From CAZIVE01 sp964542435 (GTDB lineage: Bacteria > Bacteroidota > Bacteroidia > Bacteroidales > Tannerellaceae), in contig CAZIVE010000042.1 of NCBI GenBank assembly GCA_964542435.1, positions 1-22,527 of the forward strand: a stretch of DNA of 22,527 bases, in the 5' to 3' direction. The notes beneath the pieces were generated by a model, which did no database searches, was not told where the DNA came from, and saw nothing but the letters and a program-made list of their open reading frames with translations. Positions 8,674-17,383 of this stretch are shown here, one piece after another (position 1 is the stretch's first letter; the number at the start of each line of letters is the position of its first letter). The position numbers and the translations under genes were made by a program.

Positions 8674-10152
8674 ATGGAAATAAAAGAATTGATTAGTGCA
8701 GTCAAAACCCTTGAAGTGATGGGCGCTGACAACGTGGATATTAAGGATATTCAGGAAGACTCCCGCCGGGTGAGCCGTGGCTCTATGTTTGTGGCTGTAC
8801 GCGGCGTGGATGTGGATGGTCATTCCTATATTGAAAGTGCCATTGAGAAAGGAGCCTCTGCCATCGTTTGTGAAGAGATTCCCGAAGCGTTTGCAGAACG
8901 TGCAACCTTCATTCGGGTGAAAGACTCTGCTTATGCCTTGGGTGTTCTTCTCTCTCGTTGGTATGGAGATCCTTCAAAGAAATTGACATTGGTCGGCGTC
9001 ACAGGAACGAATGGAAAGACGACGATCGCCACTCTTTTGTACAATCTTTTCCGTAAACTCGGTCATAAGGCAGGTTTGCTCTCCACGGTGTGCAATTACA
9101 TCGATGGCGAGGCCCTTCCCACTGACCATACGACGCCGGATCCGATCACTTTGCATCGGCTGGTAGCTCAGATGTACAAGGCAGGTTGTGAATATGTCTT
9201 TATGGAGGTCAGTTCACATTCCATAGATCAGAGACGTATCAGCGGACTCTCGTTTGATGGTGGTATCTTTACCAATCTTACGCGTGACCATCTCGATTAT
9301 CATAAGACCGTCGAGAATTACATGAAGGCCAAGAAGAAGTTCTTCGATGATATGCCCGCCAAAGCTTTCTCTCTTACAAATCTCGACGATAAGACAGGAC
9401 CCGTGATGCTTCAAAACACCAAGTCCCGCAAGCTCACCTATTCTCTCCTGACTGCTGCCGATTTCAAAGGAAAAATCCTTGAGTCGCATCTTGATGGTAC
9501 GGAGATGGTGATTGACGGTCATGAGATATACGTCCATTTTGTAGGCCGCTTCAATGCCTATAACCTACTCGCCGTATATGGCGCAGCCGTTACGTTAGGT
9601 AAGGATCCTGAGGAGGTCCTTGTAGCAATGAGTTCTCTCTATCCTGTAGCCGGACGTTTTGAAACCATCCATTCACCGCTTGGATATACAGCTATTGTGG
9701 ATTATGCACACACACCCGATGCGTTGACAAATGTACTGAATGCAATCCACGGAGTGCTTGAAGGGAAAGGGCGCGTCATCACAGTTGCCGGTGCCGGTGG
9801 TAATCGCGACAAGGGTAAACGTCCTTTGATGGCAAAAGAGGCAGCACGTCTCAGTGACAAACTGATCTTGACATCCGATAATCCCAGATTTGAAGATCCC
9901 GATGAGATCATTCGTGAGATGGCATCCGGACTGACTCCAAAGGCTATGCAGCATACGCTGTGTATTACTGACCGGACGCAGGCCATACGGACAGCCACGG
10001 AGCTGGCGCAGAAGGGTGATGTCATCCTTGTCGCAGGCAAAGGTCATGAGGATTATCAGGAAATCAAAGGAGTGAAACATCATTTTGACGATCGCGAGAA
10101 ACTGAGAGAGATTTTTGCTGCTCAGAAATCGGATACATCTAATAATATATAA
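8674..10152 (+). CDS. murE: UDP-MurNAc-L-Ala-D-Glu:meso-diaminopimelate ligase
   Basis: Cytoplasmic ATP-dependent Mur ligase that adds the third residue of the stem peptide. The 492 residues show the three Mur domains: N-terminal UDP-binding part (DSRRVSRGSMFVAVRG), central ATPase with GTNGKTT at 111-117, and C-terminal domain beginning near DYAHTPDAL. The DNPR motif at 402-405 is the meso-DAP recognition signature, so the peptidoglycan should be the DAP type rather than lysine type. It starts 1 nt after ftsI, indicating translational coupling. murF, the next enzyme of the pathway, is not in this cluster, which is usual in Bacteroidota. Confidence 0.97.
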   Translation: MEIKELISAVKTLEVMGADNVDIKDIQEDSRRVSRGSMFVAVRGVDVDGHSYIESAIEKGASAIVCEEIPEAFAERATFIRVKDSAYALGVLLSRWYGDPSKKLTLVGVTGTNGKTTIATLLYNLFRKLGHKAGLLSTVCNYIDGEALPTDHTTPDPITLHRLVAQMYKAGCEYVFMEVSSHSIDQRRISGLSFDGGIFTNLTRDHLDYHKTVENYMKAKKKFFDDMPAKAFSLTNLDDKTGPVMLQNTKSRKLTYSLLTAADFKGKILESHLDGTEMVIDGHEIYVHFVGRFNAYNLLAVYGAAVTLGKDPEEVLVAMSSLYPVAGRFETIHSPLGYTAIVDYAHTPDALTNVLNAIHGVLEGKGRVITVAGAGGNRDKGKRPLMAKEAARLSDKLILTSDNPRFEDPDEIIREMASGLTPKAMQHTLCITDRTQAIRTATELAQKGDVILVAGKGHEDYQEIKGVKHHFDDREKLREIFAAQKSDTSNNI

Positions 10153-10162
10153 CGACAAAGAT

Positions 10163-11422
10163 ATGCTATACGATCTGTTTAACTATCTGGACAAACTGGA
10201 TGTCTCGGGTGCGGGAATGTTCAAATATGTCTCTTTCCGTTCAGGCTTGGCTCTGATCCTGTCGCTCTTTATCTCTACGGCTATTGGACGTCGTATTATC
10301 AATAAACTGCAGCAACTTCAGATTGGCGAGACCATACGAAACCTGGGATTGGAAGGCCAGATGAGCAAGAAGGGAACACCTACGATGGGCGGAATCATCA
10401 TTATCATCTCCATCCTGATTCCAGTCCTGCTTTGCTGCCGACTCAATAATATATATGTATGGTTGATGATTATCACCACAGTTTGGTTGGGTGCACTTGG
10501 CTTTGCAGACGATTATATTAAGGTCTTCCGCAAGAACAAGGAGGGCATGCACGGCAAATTCAAAATCGTAGGACAAGTGGGACTCGGGTTTATTGTCGGA
10601 GTCGTCCTCTACATGAGTCCCAATGTGGTTATTAAGGAAAATGCAGAGATACGTCATGAGAATAAGATTGAAGAGGTTCGTTTCCATACAGTAGAGACCA
10701 AGTCCACGAAGACAACGATCCCGTTTGTGAAGAACAACAACTTCGATTATGCATCTTTGGTTTCCTGGATGGGTGATTACAAAGAAGAGGGCGCTTGGAT
10801 CGTGTTTGTACTGATGACTATTCTGGTAGTAACGGCTGTTTCCAATGGTTCCAATCTGACTGATGGCTTGGATGGACTCACGGCAGGTTGTTCAGCCATC
10901 ATCGGTATGGCGTTGGGCATATTGGCTTACATGTCGGCCCACTTTGAATTTGCCTCGTTCCTGAATATCATGTTCATTCCAGGAGCGGAGGAACTGGTTG
11001 TGTTCGCCGCAGCCTTCTGCGGTGCGACCATCGGTTTTCTCTGGTATAACTCCTTCCCTGCGCAAGTGTTCATGGGCGATACGGGAAGTCTGACGTTGGG
11101 CGGTATCATCGCTGTATTCGCGATCATTATTCGCAAAGAGTTGCTTGTTCCGATTCTTTGTGGTATTTTTCTTGCTGAAAGTCTGTCCGTCATTATACAG
11201 GTCTTCTATTTCAAATATACGAAACATAGGACAGGTACAGGACGACGGGTGTTCAAGATGACGCCGCTGCACCATCATTTCCAGGTGCCGGGCTTCAGTG
11301 GAACTCAGGCACTGATACAGCGTCCGAGAGCCGTTGTGCCGGAATCGAAGATCGTAGTGCGTTTTTGGTTGGTTTGTATTATATTGGCAGTAGTGACGAT
11401 TGTCACTCTGAAGATGAGATAA
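10163..11422 (+). CDS. mraY: Phospho-MurNAc-pentapeptide transferase (lipid I synthase)
   Basis: Membrane enzyme that moves phospho-MurNAc-pentapeptide from UDP to undecaprenyl phosphate. About 10 membrane segments and the family motifs are visible: KKGTPTMGG, FADDYIK, NGSNLTDGLDGL, FMGDTGSLTLGG, and the histidine cluster TPLHHHF. Between the third and fourth motif blocks there is an insert of about 60 residues with charged sequence (VIKENAEIRHENKIEEVRF), typical of Bacteroidota MraY. I chose the ATG at 10163, which gives 419 residues and begins MLYDLFNYLDKL like relatives; an upstream ATG at 10115 would overlap murE by 38 nt and add 16 unconserved residues. Confidence 0.95.
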   Translation: MLYDLFNYLDKLDVSGAGMFKYVSFRSGLALILSLFISTAIGRRIINKLQQLQIGETIRNLGLEGQMSKKGTPTMGGIIIIISILIPVLLCCRLNNIYVWLMIITTVWLGALGFADDYIKVFRKNKEGMHGKFKIVGQVGLGFIVGVVLYMSPNVVIKENAEIRHENKIEEVRFHTVETKSTKTTIPFVKNNNFDYASLVSWMGDYKEEGAWIVFVLMTILVVTAVSNGSNLTDGLDGLTAGCSAIIGMALGILAYMSAHFEFASFLNIMFIPGAEELVVFAAAFCGATIGFLWYNSFPAQVFMGDTGSLTLGGIIAVFAIIIRKELLVPILCGIFLAESLSVIIQVFYFKYTKHRTGTGRRVFKMTPLHHHFQVPGFSGTQALIQRPRAVVPESKIVVRFWLVCIILAVVTIVTLKMR

Positions 11423-11435
11423 TAGAAAAGAGAAA

Positions 11436-12773
11436 ATGGAAAAAAGAATTGTGGTTTTAGGAGCCGGAGAAAGTGGAGCCGGAGCAGCCGTCCTTGCAAA
11501 GAAAGAGGGTTTTGATGTATTTGTATCAGACTCATCGGCCATTAAGGATGAATACAAGACGATGCTCAATCAACATCAGATTGAGTGGGAAGAGAAAGGT
11601 CACACCGAAGAGAAGATATTGAATGCGGATGAAATCATCAAGAGCCCTGGCATTCCATTCAAAGCGCCTATTATCCATAAGATAATGGATAAGGGAATCC
11701 ATATCATTTCGGAGATTGAGTTTTCCGGCCGATACTCTAAGTCTCGTATGATCTGTATTACGGGAAGCAACGGCAAGACAACCACCACGATGCTTACCTA
11801 CCATATTCTGAAAAATGCCGGAGTGGATGTCGGATTGGCAGGAAATGTAGGGAACAGCTTGGCTCTTCAGGTGGCAGAATCACCTCATGCCGTTTATGTC
11901 ATTGAGCTTAGCAGTTTCCAGCTTGACAATATGTATGATTTCAAAGCCAATACGGCTATCATCTTGAATATTACGCCCGATCATCTGGATCGTTACGAAT
12001 ACAAGATGCAGAACTACGTAGATGCCAAGATGCGCATCCTCCAGAACCAGACGAAGGATGATGCTTTCATCTTCTGGAATGATGACCCCATCGTAGCTAA
12101 AGAGATTGAGAAAAGACATCCGGCAGCTACGTTGTATCCCTTTGCTGAGACACCTGAAGCAGGTGCCAAAGGATATGTTGAAGATAAGAAGATAGTGATA
12201 AATACGTTAAACGGAACTTTTACAATGGATAGAGATTCTTTGTCGTTGCCAGGCAAACACAATCTGTATAACTCACTTGCCGCAGGCATTGCTGCCAAGG
12301 TTGAAGACATCAAGGATGAACGCATCCGTGCCTCCTTAAGTGACTTCGCAGGTGTGGAACATCGCTTGGAAAAAGTGGCTCGTGTTCATGGCGTTGACTA
12401 CATCAACGACTCCAAAGCTACCAACGTCAATTCATGTTGGTATGCTCTGCAGAGCATGACTACTCCGCTTGTATTGATCCTGGGTGGGACTGATAAAGGA
12501 AATGACTATTCCGAGATAGAAGAATTGGTTAAAGAAAAAGTACATGCTTTGATCTTCCTCGGAGTGGATAATAAAAAGCTTCATGCCTTCTTTGATGGCA
12601 AAGTGGATCAGATAGAAGATGCACTTTCTATGAAAGAGGCCATTGATAAGGCTTACAAGATGGCAAAGAAAGGAGATACCGTACTTCTTTCTCCCTGCTG
12701 CGCAAGCTTCGATCTCTTCAAAAACTATGAGGATCGTGGCGAACAGTTCAAACAATGCGTTCGTGAGTTGTAA
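11436..12773 (+). CDS. murD: UDP-N-acetylmuramoyl-L-alanine:D-glutamate ligase
   Basis: Cytoplasmic Mur ligase that adds D-Glu to UDP-MurNAc-L-Ala. The 445 residues start with a Rossmann-like UDP-binding domain (VVLGAGESGAGAA), have the ATP-binding GSNGKTTTT loop at 110-118, then ELSSFQLD, LNITPDHLDRY, the LPGKHNLYNSLAA stretch, EHRLE, NDSKATN and the C-terminal LLSPCCASFDLF block. Every conserved MurD motif I would expect is present. It lies 13 nt after mraY and 21 nt before ftsW. Confidence 0.97.
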   Translation: MEKRIVVLGAGESGAGAAVLAKKEGFDVFVSDSSAIKDEYKTMLNQHQIEWEEKGHTEEKILNADEIIKSPGIPFKAPIIHKIMDKGIHIISEIEFSGRYSKSRMICITGSNGKTTTTMLTYHILKNAGVDVGLAGNVGNSLALQVAESPHAVYVIELSSFQLDNMYDFKANTAIILNITPDHLDRYEYKMQNYVDAKMRILQNQTKDDAFIFWNDDPIVAKEIEKRHPAATLYPFAETPEAGAKGYVEDKKIVINTLNGTFTMDRDSLSLPGKHNLYNSLAAGIAAKVEDIKDERIRASLSDFAGVEHRLEKVARVHGVDYINDSKATNVNSCWYALQSMTTPLVLILGGTDKGNDYSEIEELVKEKVHALIFLGVDNKKLHAFFDGKVDQIEDALSMKEAIDKAYKMAKKGDTVLLSPCCASFDLFKNYEDRGEQFKQCVREL

Positions 12774-12794
12774 CCGCAAAGAAAAAGCGAGGAA

Positions 12795-14162
12795 ATGGAT
12801 CTGACGAAAAAGTTATTCATGGGCGACAGAGTGGTATGGATTATCTTCCTGTTCCTCTGCCTGATCTCCTTGACGGAGGTATTCAGTGCTTCCAGCACGC
12901 TCGCCTATAAGAATCCCTATTATTGGGGTCCTATCGTGCGACATGCCTCCTTGCTTCTCGTCGGATGCGTCTCTGTGGTTGCCTTGTGTAATATTCCCAG
13001 TAAATATCTTTCCTTACTGATTGCCCTTCTGCCTTTAGCCATCCTTTTCCTGGCTCTAACGCCCTTGATAGGAGAGGAGGTCAATGACGCCCATCGTTGG
13101 GTGGACTTTATGGGTATCAAGTTTCAGCCTTCCGAGCTGGCAAAGATATCCGGCGTCACCTTTGTGGCATTCATGCTAAGCCGAAAGGGAAAGTTTACCG
13201 AGAAACAGATTTACTGGAGTATCGTCATTGTTATGCTTATAACCTGCCTGCTGATCTTGACGGAGAATTTTTCTACGGCATTCATTTTGGCTATGGTCGT
13301 CTTTCTGATGATGATCATTGGACAGATATCGTTCATCCATCTCGTCAAAACAGCTGGCACTGTGATCCTCTTCATCCTTCTCGTATTCATGGCTCTCAAG
13401 TTTATTCCGCAGAAGACGGCCCAGGAATATCTCCCGGATCGTTTCGTTACTTGGCAGACACGTATCGACAGGTTTAACGATAAGGGGGACGATTATAATA
13501 AGGATGGTACGGTTAAGATTACCGACGACAACTACCAGGTGGTTCATGCAAAGATTGCATTGGCGAACGGTGGACTTTTCGGAAAACTTCCCGGACGTGG
13601 TCAGCAGCGAGACTTTCTTCCACAGGCTTATTCAGACTTTATCTATGCCATCATCATAGAGGAGTTGGGATTTGTCGTCGGAGGTATCGGCGTGTTGTTC
13701 CTGTATATTATGCTGCTTTTCCGAGTGGGCATTATTGCACGAAAGTGTGGCAATAAACTGTTCCCGAAATATCTGGTGATTGGTTGCGGATTGATTGTCG
13801 TGCTACAGGCATTGACGAATATGGCTGTGGCGGTGGATCTGATACCTGTCACGGGACAGCCGATGCCTTTGGTGAGTCGAGGCGGAACCTCGACCATCAT
13901 CTCTTGTCTCTACTTCGGAATTATTCTCAGTGTGAGTCGCTTTGCAGCTAATATTGGGAATGAAGCGGAAGAAGATGATAAAGATCTGAATGTCGGGGAA
14001 CCTGTTGTGGAAACGTCTTCTGCTGCACCTGTGACAAATGCAACGAGCGAGAAGACTCCTTCGGATGTGTCTGCCCTTGTGGAGAGAGCTCAAGACATCC
14101 CGAAAGACTCCTTCGTGGAAATAGATCAGAATAAAGAATCAGAAACAGAATCAAAGATATGA
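12795..14162 (+). CDS. ftsW: Septal peptidoglycan polymerase FtsW (SEDS family)
   Basis: Multi-pass SEDS glycosyltransferase that polymerises lipid II at the septum with FtsI. About 10 membrane helices are visible, with FQPSELAKIS in the front half and, in the large extracytoplasmic loop, the catalytic-Asp motif LPQAYSDFIYAIIIEELG (the Asp matches the essential one in SEDS proteins). The end motif GQPMPLVSRGGTS is intact. Just before the catalytic region the loop carries DYNKDGTVKITD (residues 233-244), which fits the 12-residue EF-hand/dockerin calcium loop pattern. A hydrophilic tail of about 65 residues, rich in E, D, S and T, follows the last helix. The stop overlaps the murG start by 4 nt (ATGA). 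Confidence 0.95.
   Translation: MDLTKKLFMGDRVVWIIFLFLCLISLTEVFSASSTLAYKNPYYWGPIVRHASLLLVGCVSVVALCNIPSKYLSLLIALLPLAILFLALTPLIGEEVNDAHRWVDFMGIKFQPSELAKISGVTFVAFMLSRKGKFTEKQIYWSIVIVMLITCLLILTENFSTAFILAMVVFLMMIIGQISFIHLVKTAGTVILFILLVFMALKFIPQKTAQEYLPDRFVTWQTRIDRFNDKGDDYNKDGTVKITDDNYQVVHAKIALANGGLFGKLPGRGQQRDFLPQAYSDFIYAIIIEELGFVVGGIGVLFLYIMLLFRVGIIARKCGNKLFPKYLVIGCGLIVVLQALTNMAVAVDLIPVTGQPMPLVSRGGTSTIISCLYFGIILSVSRFAANIGNEAEEDDKDLNVGEPVVETSSAAPVTNATSEKTPSDVSALVERAQDIPKDSFVEIDQNKESETESKI
13491..13526 (+). other. EF-hand/dockerin-like 12-residue loop encoded within ftsW
   Basis: The codons spell D-Y-N-K-D-G-T-V-K-I-T-D. Positions 1, 3, 5 and 12 carry D, N, D and D, position 6 is Gly and position 8 is Val, matching the D-x-[DN]-x-[DN]-G-x-[IV]-x-x-x-[DE] pattern of calcium loops. 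A second acidic run (NDKGDD) precedes it. Calcium binding is inference. Confidence 0.45.
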
Positions 14163-15262
14163 AACACTACAAGATGATCATAAGTGGCGGTGGAACGGGA
14201 GGTCATATATTTCCTGCCATATCTATCGCGAATACATTCAAGAGTCGTTATCCCGATACCGAGATCTTGTTTGTCGGAGCTGAAGACCGAATGGAGATGG
14301 ACAGAGTCCCGGCTGCTGGTTATGAGATCGTAGGCTTACCGGTCAGTGGCTTTGACCGTGCTCATTTGTTACGCAACATTAAGGTGCTCTCCAAGTTGAT
14401 GCACAGCTTGGGTCTGGCCAAGAAGACCATTCGCAAGTTCAATCCTGATATCGTTGTCGGTGTGGGAGGATATGCCAGCGGACCCACTCTCTGGATGGCC
14501 TCATCACTGCATATTCCTACATTGATCCAGGAACAGAACTCGTATGCCGGCGTGACGAACAAGCTTTTGTCGAAGAAGGTCAATAAGATTTGTGTGGCCT
14601 ATGAGAATATGGATCGTTTCTTTCCGGCTGACAAGATTGTGATGACAGGAAATCCTGTTCGCAAAGATCTGGAAGAGGCACAGAATAAAAAAGAGGAAGC
14701 TCTTGCTTTCTTTGGACTTACTCCGGGAAAGAAAACCATCCTTGTGGTGGGTGGTAGCTTGGGTGCACGTACCATTAACCGAAGCATCGAAGGGGGATTG
14801 GATAAGTTCTTCGCTTCGGATGTTCAGGTGATCTGGCAGACCGGACGTTATTATTACAACGACGCATCCAAAAAGCTGAAGGCTTATCGCGGAATGCCTA
14901 TCTGGTGTTCTGATTTTATCACGCGTATGGACTATGCCTATTCGGCTGCTGATCTCGTGATATCCCGTGCCGGAGCAGGATCTATCTCAGAGCTTTGCCT
15001 GTTGGGCAAACCGGTTGTTCTGGTGCCTTCTCCCAATGTGGCTGAAGACCATCAGACGAAGAATGCACTCGCTTTGGTCAATAAGGATGCAGCTGTGATG
15101 ATCACCGATGCAAAGGCGCAGGAACTGCTCGTCGATAAAGCACTTGACATTGTCCATGATGAGGATCGGCTGGCGTCTCTTAGCAGCCATATCAAAACAT
15201 TGGCGCAGCACAATAGTGCCGATCGTATTGTAGATGAAATTATTAAAATTATCGGAGAATAA
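14159..15262 (+). CDS. murG: UDP-GlcNAc:undecaprenyl-PP-MurNAc-pentapeptide GlcNAc transferase (lipid II synthase)
   Basis: Peripheral membrane GT28 enzyme on the cytoplasmic face that converts lipid I to lipid II. The 367 residues contain the N-terminal glycine loop SGGGTGGH at 9-16, GVGGYASGP, QEQNSYAGVTNK, the second-domain GGSLGARTIN loop, and the UDP-GlcNAc-binding ISRAGAGSISEL and AEDHQTKNA blocks. Its ATG lies inside the ftsW stop (ATGA), so the two are translationally coupled, and murC starts 4 nt after its stop. Confidence 0.97.
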   Translation: MKHYKMIISGGGTGGHIFPAISIANTFKSRYPDTEILFVGAEDRMEMDRVPAAGYEIVGLPVSGFDRAHLLRNIKVLSKLMHSLGLAKKTIRKFNPDIVVGVGGYASGPTLWMASSLHIPTLIQEQNSYAGVTNKLLSKKVNKICVAYENMDRFFPADKIVMTGNPVRKDLEEAQNKKEEALAFFGLTPGKKTILVVGGSLGARTINRSIEGGLDKFFASDVQVIWQTGRYYYNDASKKLKAYRGMPIWCSDFITRMDYAYSAADLVISRAGAGSISELCLLGKPVVLVPSPNVAEDHQTKNALALVNKDAAVMITDAKAQELLVDKALDIVHDEDRLASLSSHIKTLAQHNSADRIVDEIIKIIGE

Positions 15263-15266
15263 TAAG

Positions 15267-16646
15267 ATGAATAGAGAACAGGTTAAAGCGGTATATTTTG
15301 TTGGAGCTGGCGGCATAGGTATGAGTGCCTTGATTCGCTGGTTCCTTTCACAAGGAATCAAGGTGGCCGGATATGACCGCACGCCGTCGGAGCTTACGGA
15401 AGCTTTGAAAAAGGAGGGCGCTGACATCCATTATACTATCGATGTGAATCTGATTCCTGAAGCTTTCAAGAACCCTGAAGATACACTTGTCGTCTATACG
15501 GCAGCAATTCCAACCGATCAAGCTGAATTGGCTTACTTTATGGCTCATGGCTTCGAGGTGATGAAGCGCGCTCAGGTGCTTGGTATCATTACCAATCCGA
15601 TGCGTAGCCTCTGCGTCTCCGGTACGCACGGCAAGACAACGACCTCTTCTATGCTTGCCCATTTGCTGAAGAACTCGCATGTGGACTGCAATGCCTTTTT
15701 GGGTGGCATCGTTCGTAACTATGAGAGCAATCTGATGCTTTCTGACAAGAGCGATTTTGCCGTTCTCGAGGCTGACGAATTCGACCGTTCCTTCCATTGG
15801 CTTCGTCCCTATATGGCTGTCGTCACTGCGGCTGATCCGGATCATCTGGATATCTATGGAACACCTGAAGCCTATCGTGAGAGCTTTGAAAAGTTCACTT
15901 CTTTGATCCGTCCCGGTGGATGCCTTTTGATTAAGAAGGGCATAAATGTAACGCCGCATTTGCAGGAAGGCGTAAAGATGTATACCTATACGGGTTCGGC
16001 CGAAGGCGATTTCCATGCAGAAAATATACGAATTGGGAAGGGTGAGATCTTTTTCGACTTTGTAGGACCGAATATCCGGATCTCCGACTTGCAATTGGGC
16101 GTTCCTGTTCCTGTCAATGTAGAGAACGGAGTGGCTGCCGTTGCTATGGCTTGGCTTAACGGAGCAACTCCTGACGAAATTCGTAAGGCAATGCCTACCT
16201 TCGCCGGAGCGCACCGCCGTTTTGAATTCCACCTTAAAACCGATAAACTGGTCCTGATTGATGATTATGCTCATCATCCTGCTGAATTGAAGGCCTGCAT
16301 CGAATCGGTACGAGAACTGTATAAAGACAAAAAATTGACGGGTATTTTCCAGCCGCATCTCTATACGCGTACTCGCGATTTTGCTGCCGATTTTGCAAAG
16401 AGTCTTTCCTTGCTCGATGAACTGATTCTGCTCGATATCTATCCGGCACGAGAACAGCCGATTCCGGGAGTCACTTCGAAGATCATTTATGATCAGATGA
16501 CTATAAAGGATAAGAAGATGTGTACAAAGGCAGAATTGCCTGCCCTCATCGAGTCCGGTCATTATGAAGTGGTCTTGATGGTTGGAGCCGGTGATATAGA
16601 TCGTCTGGTGGAACCTGTAAAAGAAATTTTGGCAAAAAAACTATAG
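15267..16646 (+). CDS. murC: UDP-N-acetylmuramate:L-alanine ligase
   Basis: Cytoplasmic Mur ligase that adds L-Ala to UDP-MurNAc, the first step of stem-peptide synthesis. Motifs: nucleotide-binding GAGGIGMSAL from residue 13, the ATP loop GTHGKTTTSSM from residue 119, EADEFDRSF, DPDHLDIY, GAHRRFE and DDYAHHPAEL. I chose the ATG at 15267 (459 residues, MNREQVKAVYFVGAGG); starting at 15234 would add 11 unconserved residues and overlap murG. ftsQ begins 3 nt after the stop. Confidence 0.97.
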   Translation: MNREQVKAVYFVGAGGIGMSALIRWFLSQGIKVAGYDRTPSELTEALKKEGADIHYTIDVNLIPEAFKNPEDTLVVYTAAIPTDQAELAYFMAHGFEVMKRAQVLGIITNPMRSLCVSGTHGKTTTSSMLAHLLKNSHVDCNAFLGGIVRNYESNLMLSDKSDFAVLEADEFDRSFHWLRPYMAVVTAADPDHLDIYGTPEAYRESFEKFTSLIRPGGCLLIKKGINVTPHLQEGVKMYTYTGSAEGDFHAENIRIGKGEIFFDFVGPNIRISDLQLGVPVPVNVENGVAAVAMAWLNGATPDEIRKAMPTFAGAHRRFEFHLKTDKLVLIDDYAHHPAELKACIESVRELYKDKKLTGIFQPHLYTRTRDFAADFAKSLSLLDELILLDIYPAREQPIPGVTSKIIYDQMTIKDKKMCTKAELPALIESGHYEVVLMVGAGDIDRLVEPVKEILAKKL

Positions 16647-16649
16647 CTC

Positions 16650-17378
16650 GTGGCTCGTCTGTTTTACATATTGATCGATTTGATGCTGCTCGGCTACATC
16701 CTGTTCGCGGCGCTGATCTTCCACAAAGAGAAGGATAATGCGGAATGCCGTGGCATACAGGTCGTCGTGGCAGATAGTCTGCAGAAGCATTTCGTCTCTA
16801 AAGTCGATTTGGTCGCCCAACTTCAGAAGGATGGACTTTCGCCTCTGCATAAACCAATGCGGACGATCAATACGGAAAAAATAGAACGTGATCTTTTGAA
16901 AAACACCATGTTGTCAAGTGTCCAAGTGTTCAAGACTCCTGCCAGGACGGTCAAGATTGAGGTGACGCAGAAAATGCCTGTCTTGCGTGTGATGAGTCTT
17001 ACGGGGAACTACTATATTGACAGCGAGGGCACCACAATGCCGGTCAGCTATCGGTCCGTTATACGTGTGCCTGTTGCAACTGGATATGTGGAAAAAGAGT
17101 TTGCAAAGAACGACTTATATAAATTTGCATTATTTTTGCAAGGAAATGACTTTTGGAGTAATCAGATCGAACAGATCTATGTCAATTCAGACAAAGAGGT
17201 GGAGCTGGTTCCGAGGGTTGGTGATCAAAGAATTATCTTGGGAAGCTTTGAAAATTTTGAAGAGAAGCTCGACAACTTACGTTTGTTCTATGAACAGGCG
17301 ATTCCCAAAATCGGTTGGGAGAAATATAGCGTTATTAATCTTAAATTTAAAGGACAAATAGTCTGTACTAAAAAATAG
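16650..17378 (+). CDS. ftsQ: Cell division protein FtsQ, GTG start
   Basis: Bitopic divisome protein that should link FtsL and other late division proteins. The 242 residues contain one membrane helix at about 5-24, a POTRA-like region after it (CRGIQVVVADSLQKHFVSKVDLVAQL), then the beta domain (VEVTQ-like KIEVTQKMPVLRVM, NYYIDSEGTTMPVS). FtsQ sequences diverge, but the order murC-ftsQ-ftsA-ftsZ and the topology make the call secure. The start appears to be GTG at 16650, 3 nt after the murC stop; the next in-frame ATG (16683) would cut into the membrane helix. ftsA follows after 5 nt. Confidence 0.9.
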   Translation: MARLFYILIDLMLLGYILFAALIFHKEKDNAECRGIQVVVADSLQKHFVSKVDLVAQLQKDGLSPLHKPMRTINTEKIERDLLKNTMLSSVQVFKTPARTVKIEVTQKMPVLRVMSLTGNYYIDSEGTTMPVSYRSVIRVPVATGYVEKEFAKNDLYKFALFLQGNDFWSNQIEQIYVNSDKEVELVPRVGDQRIILGSFENFEEKLDNLRLFYEQAIPKIGWEKYSVINLKFKGQIVCTKK

Positions 17379-17383
17379 AAGAT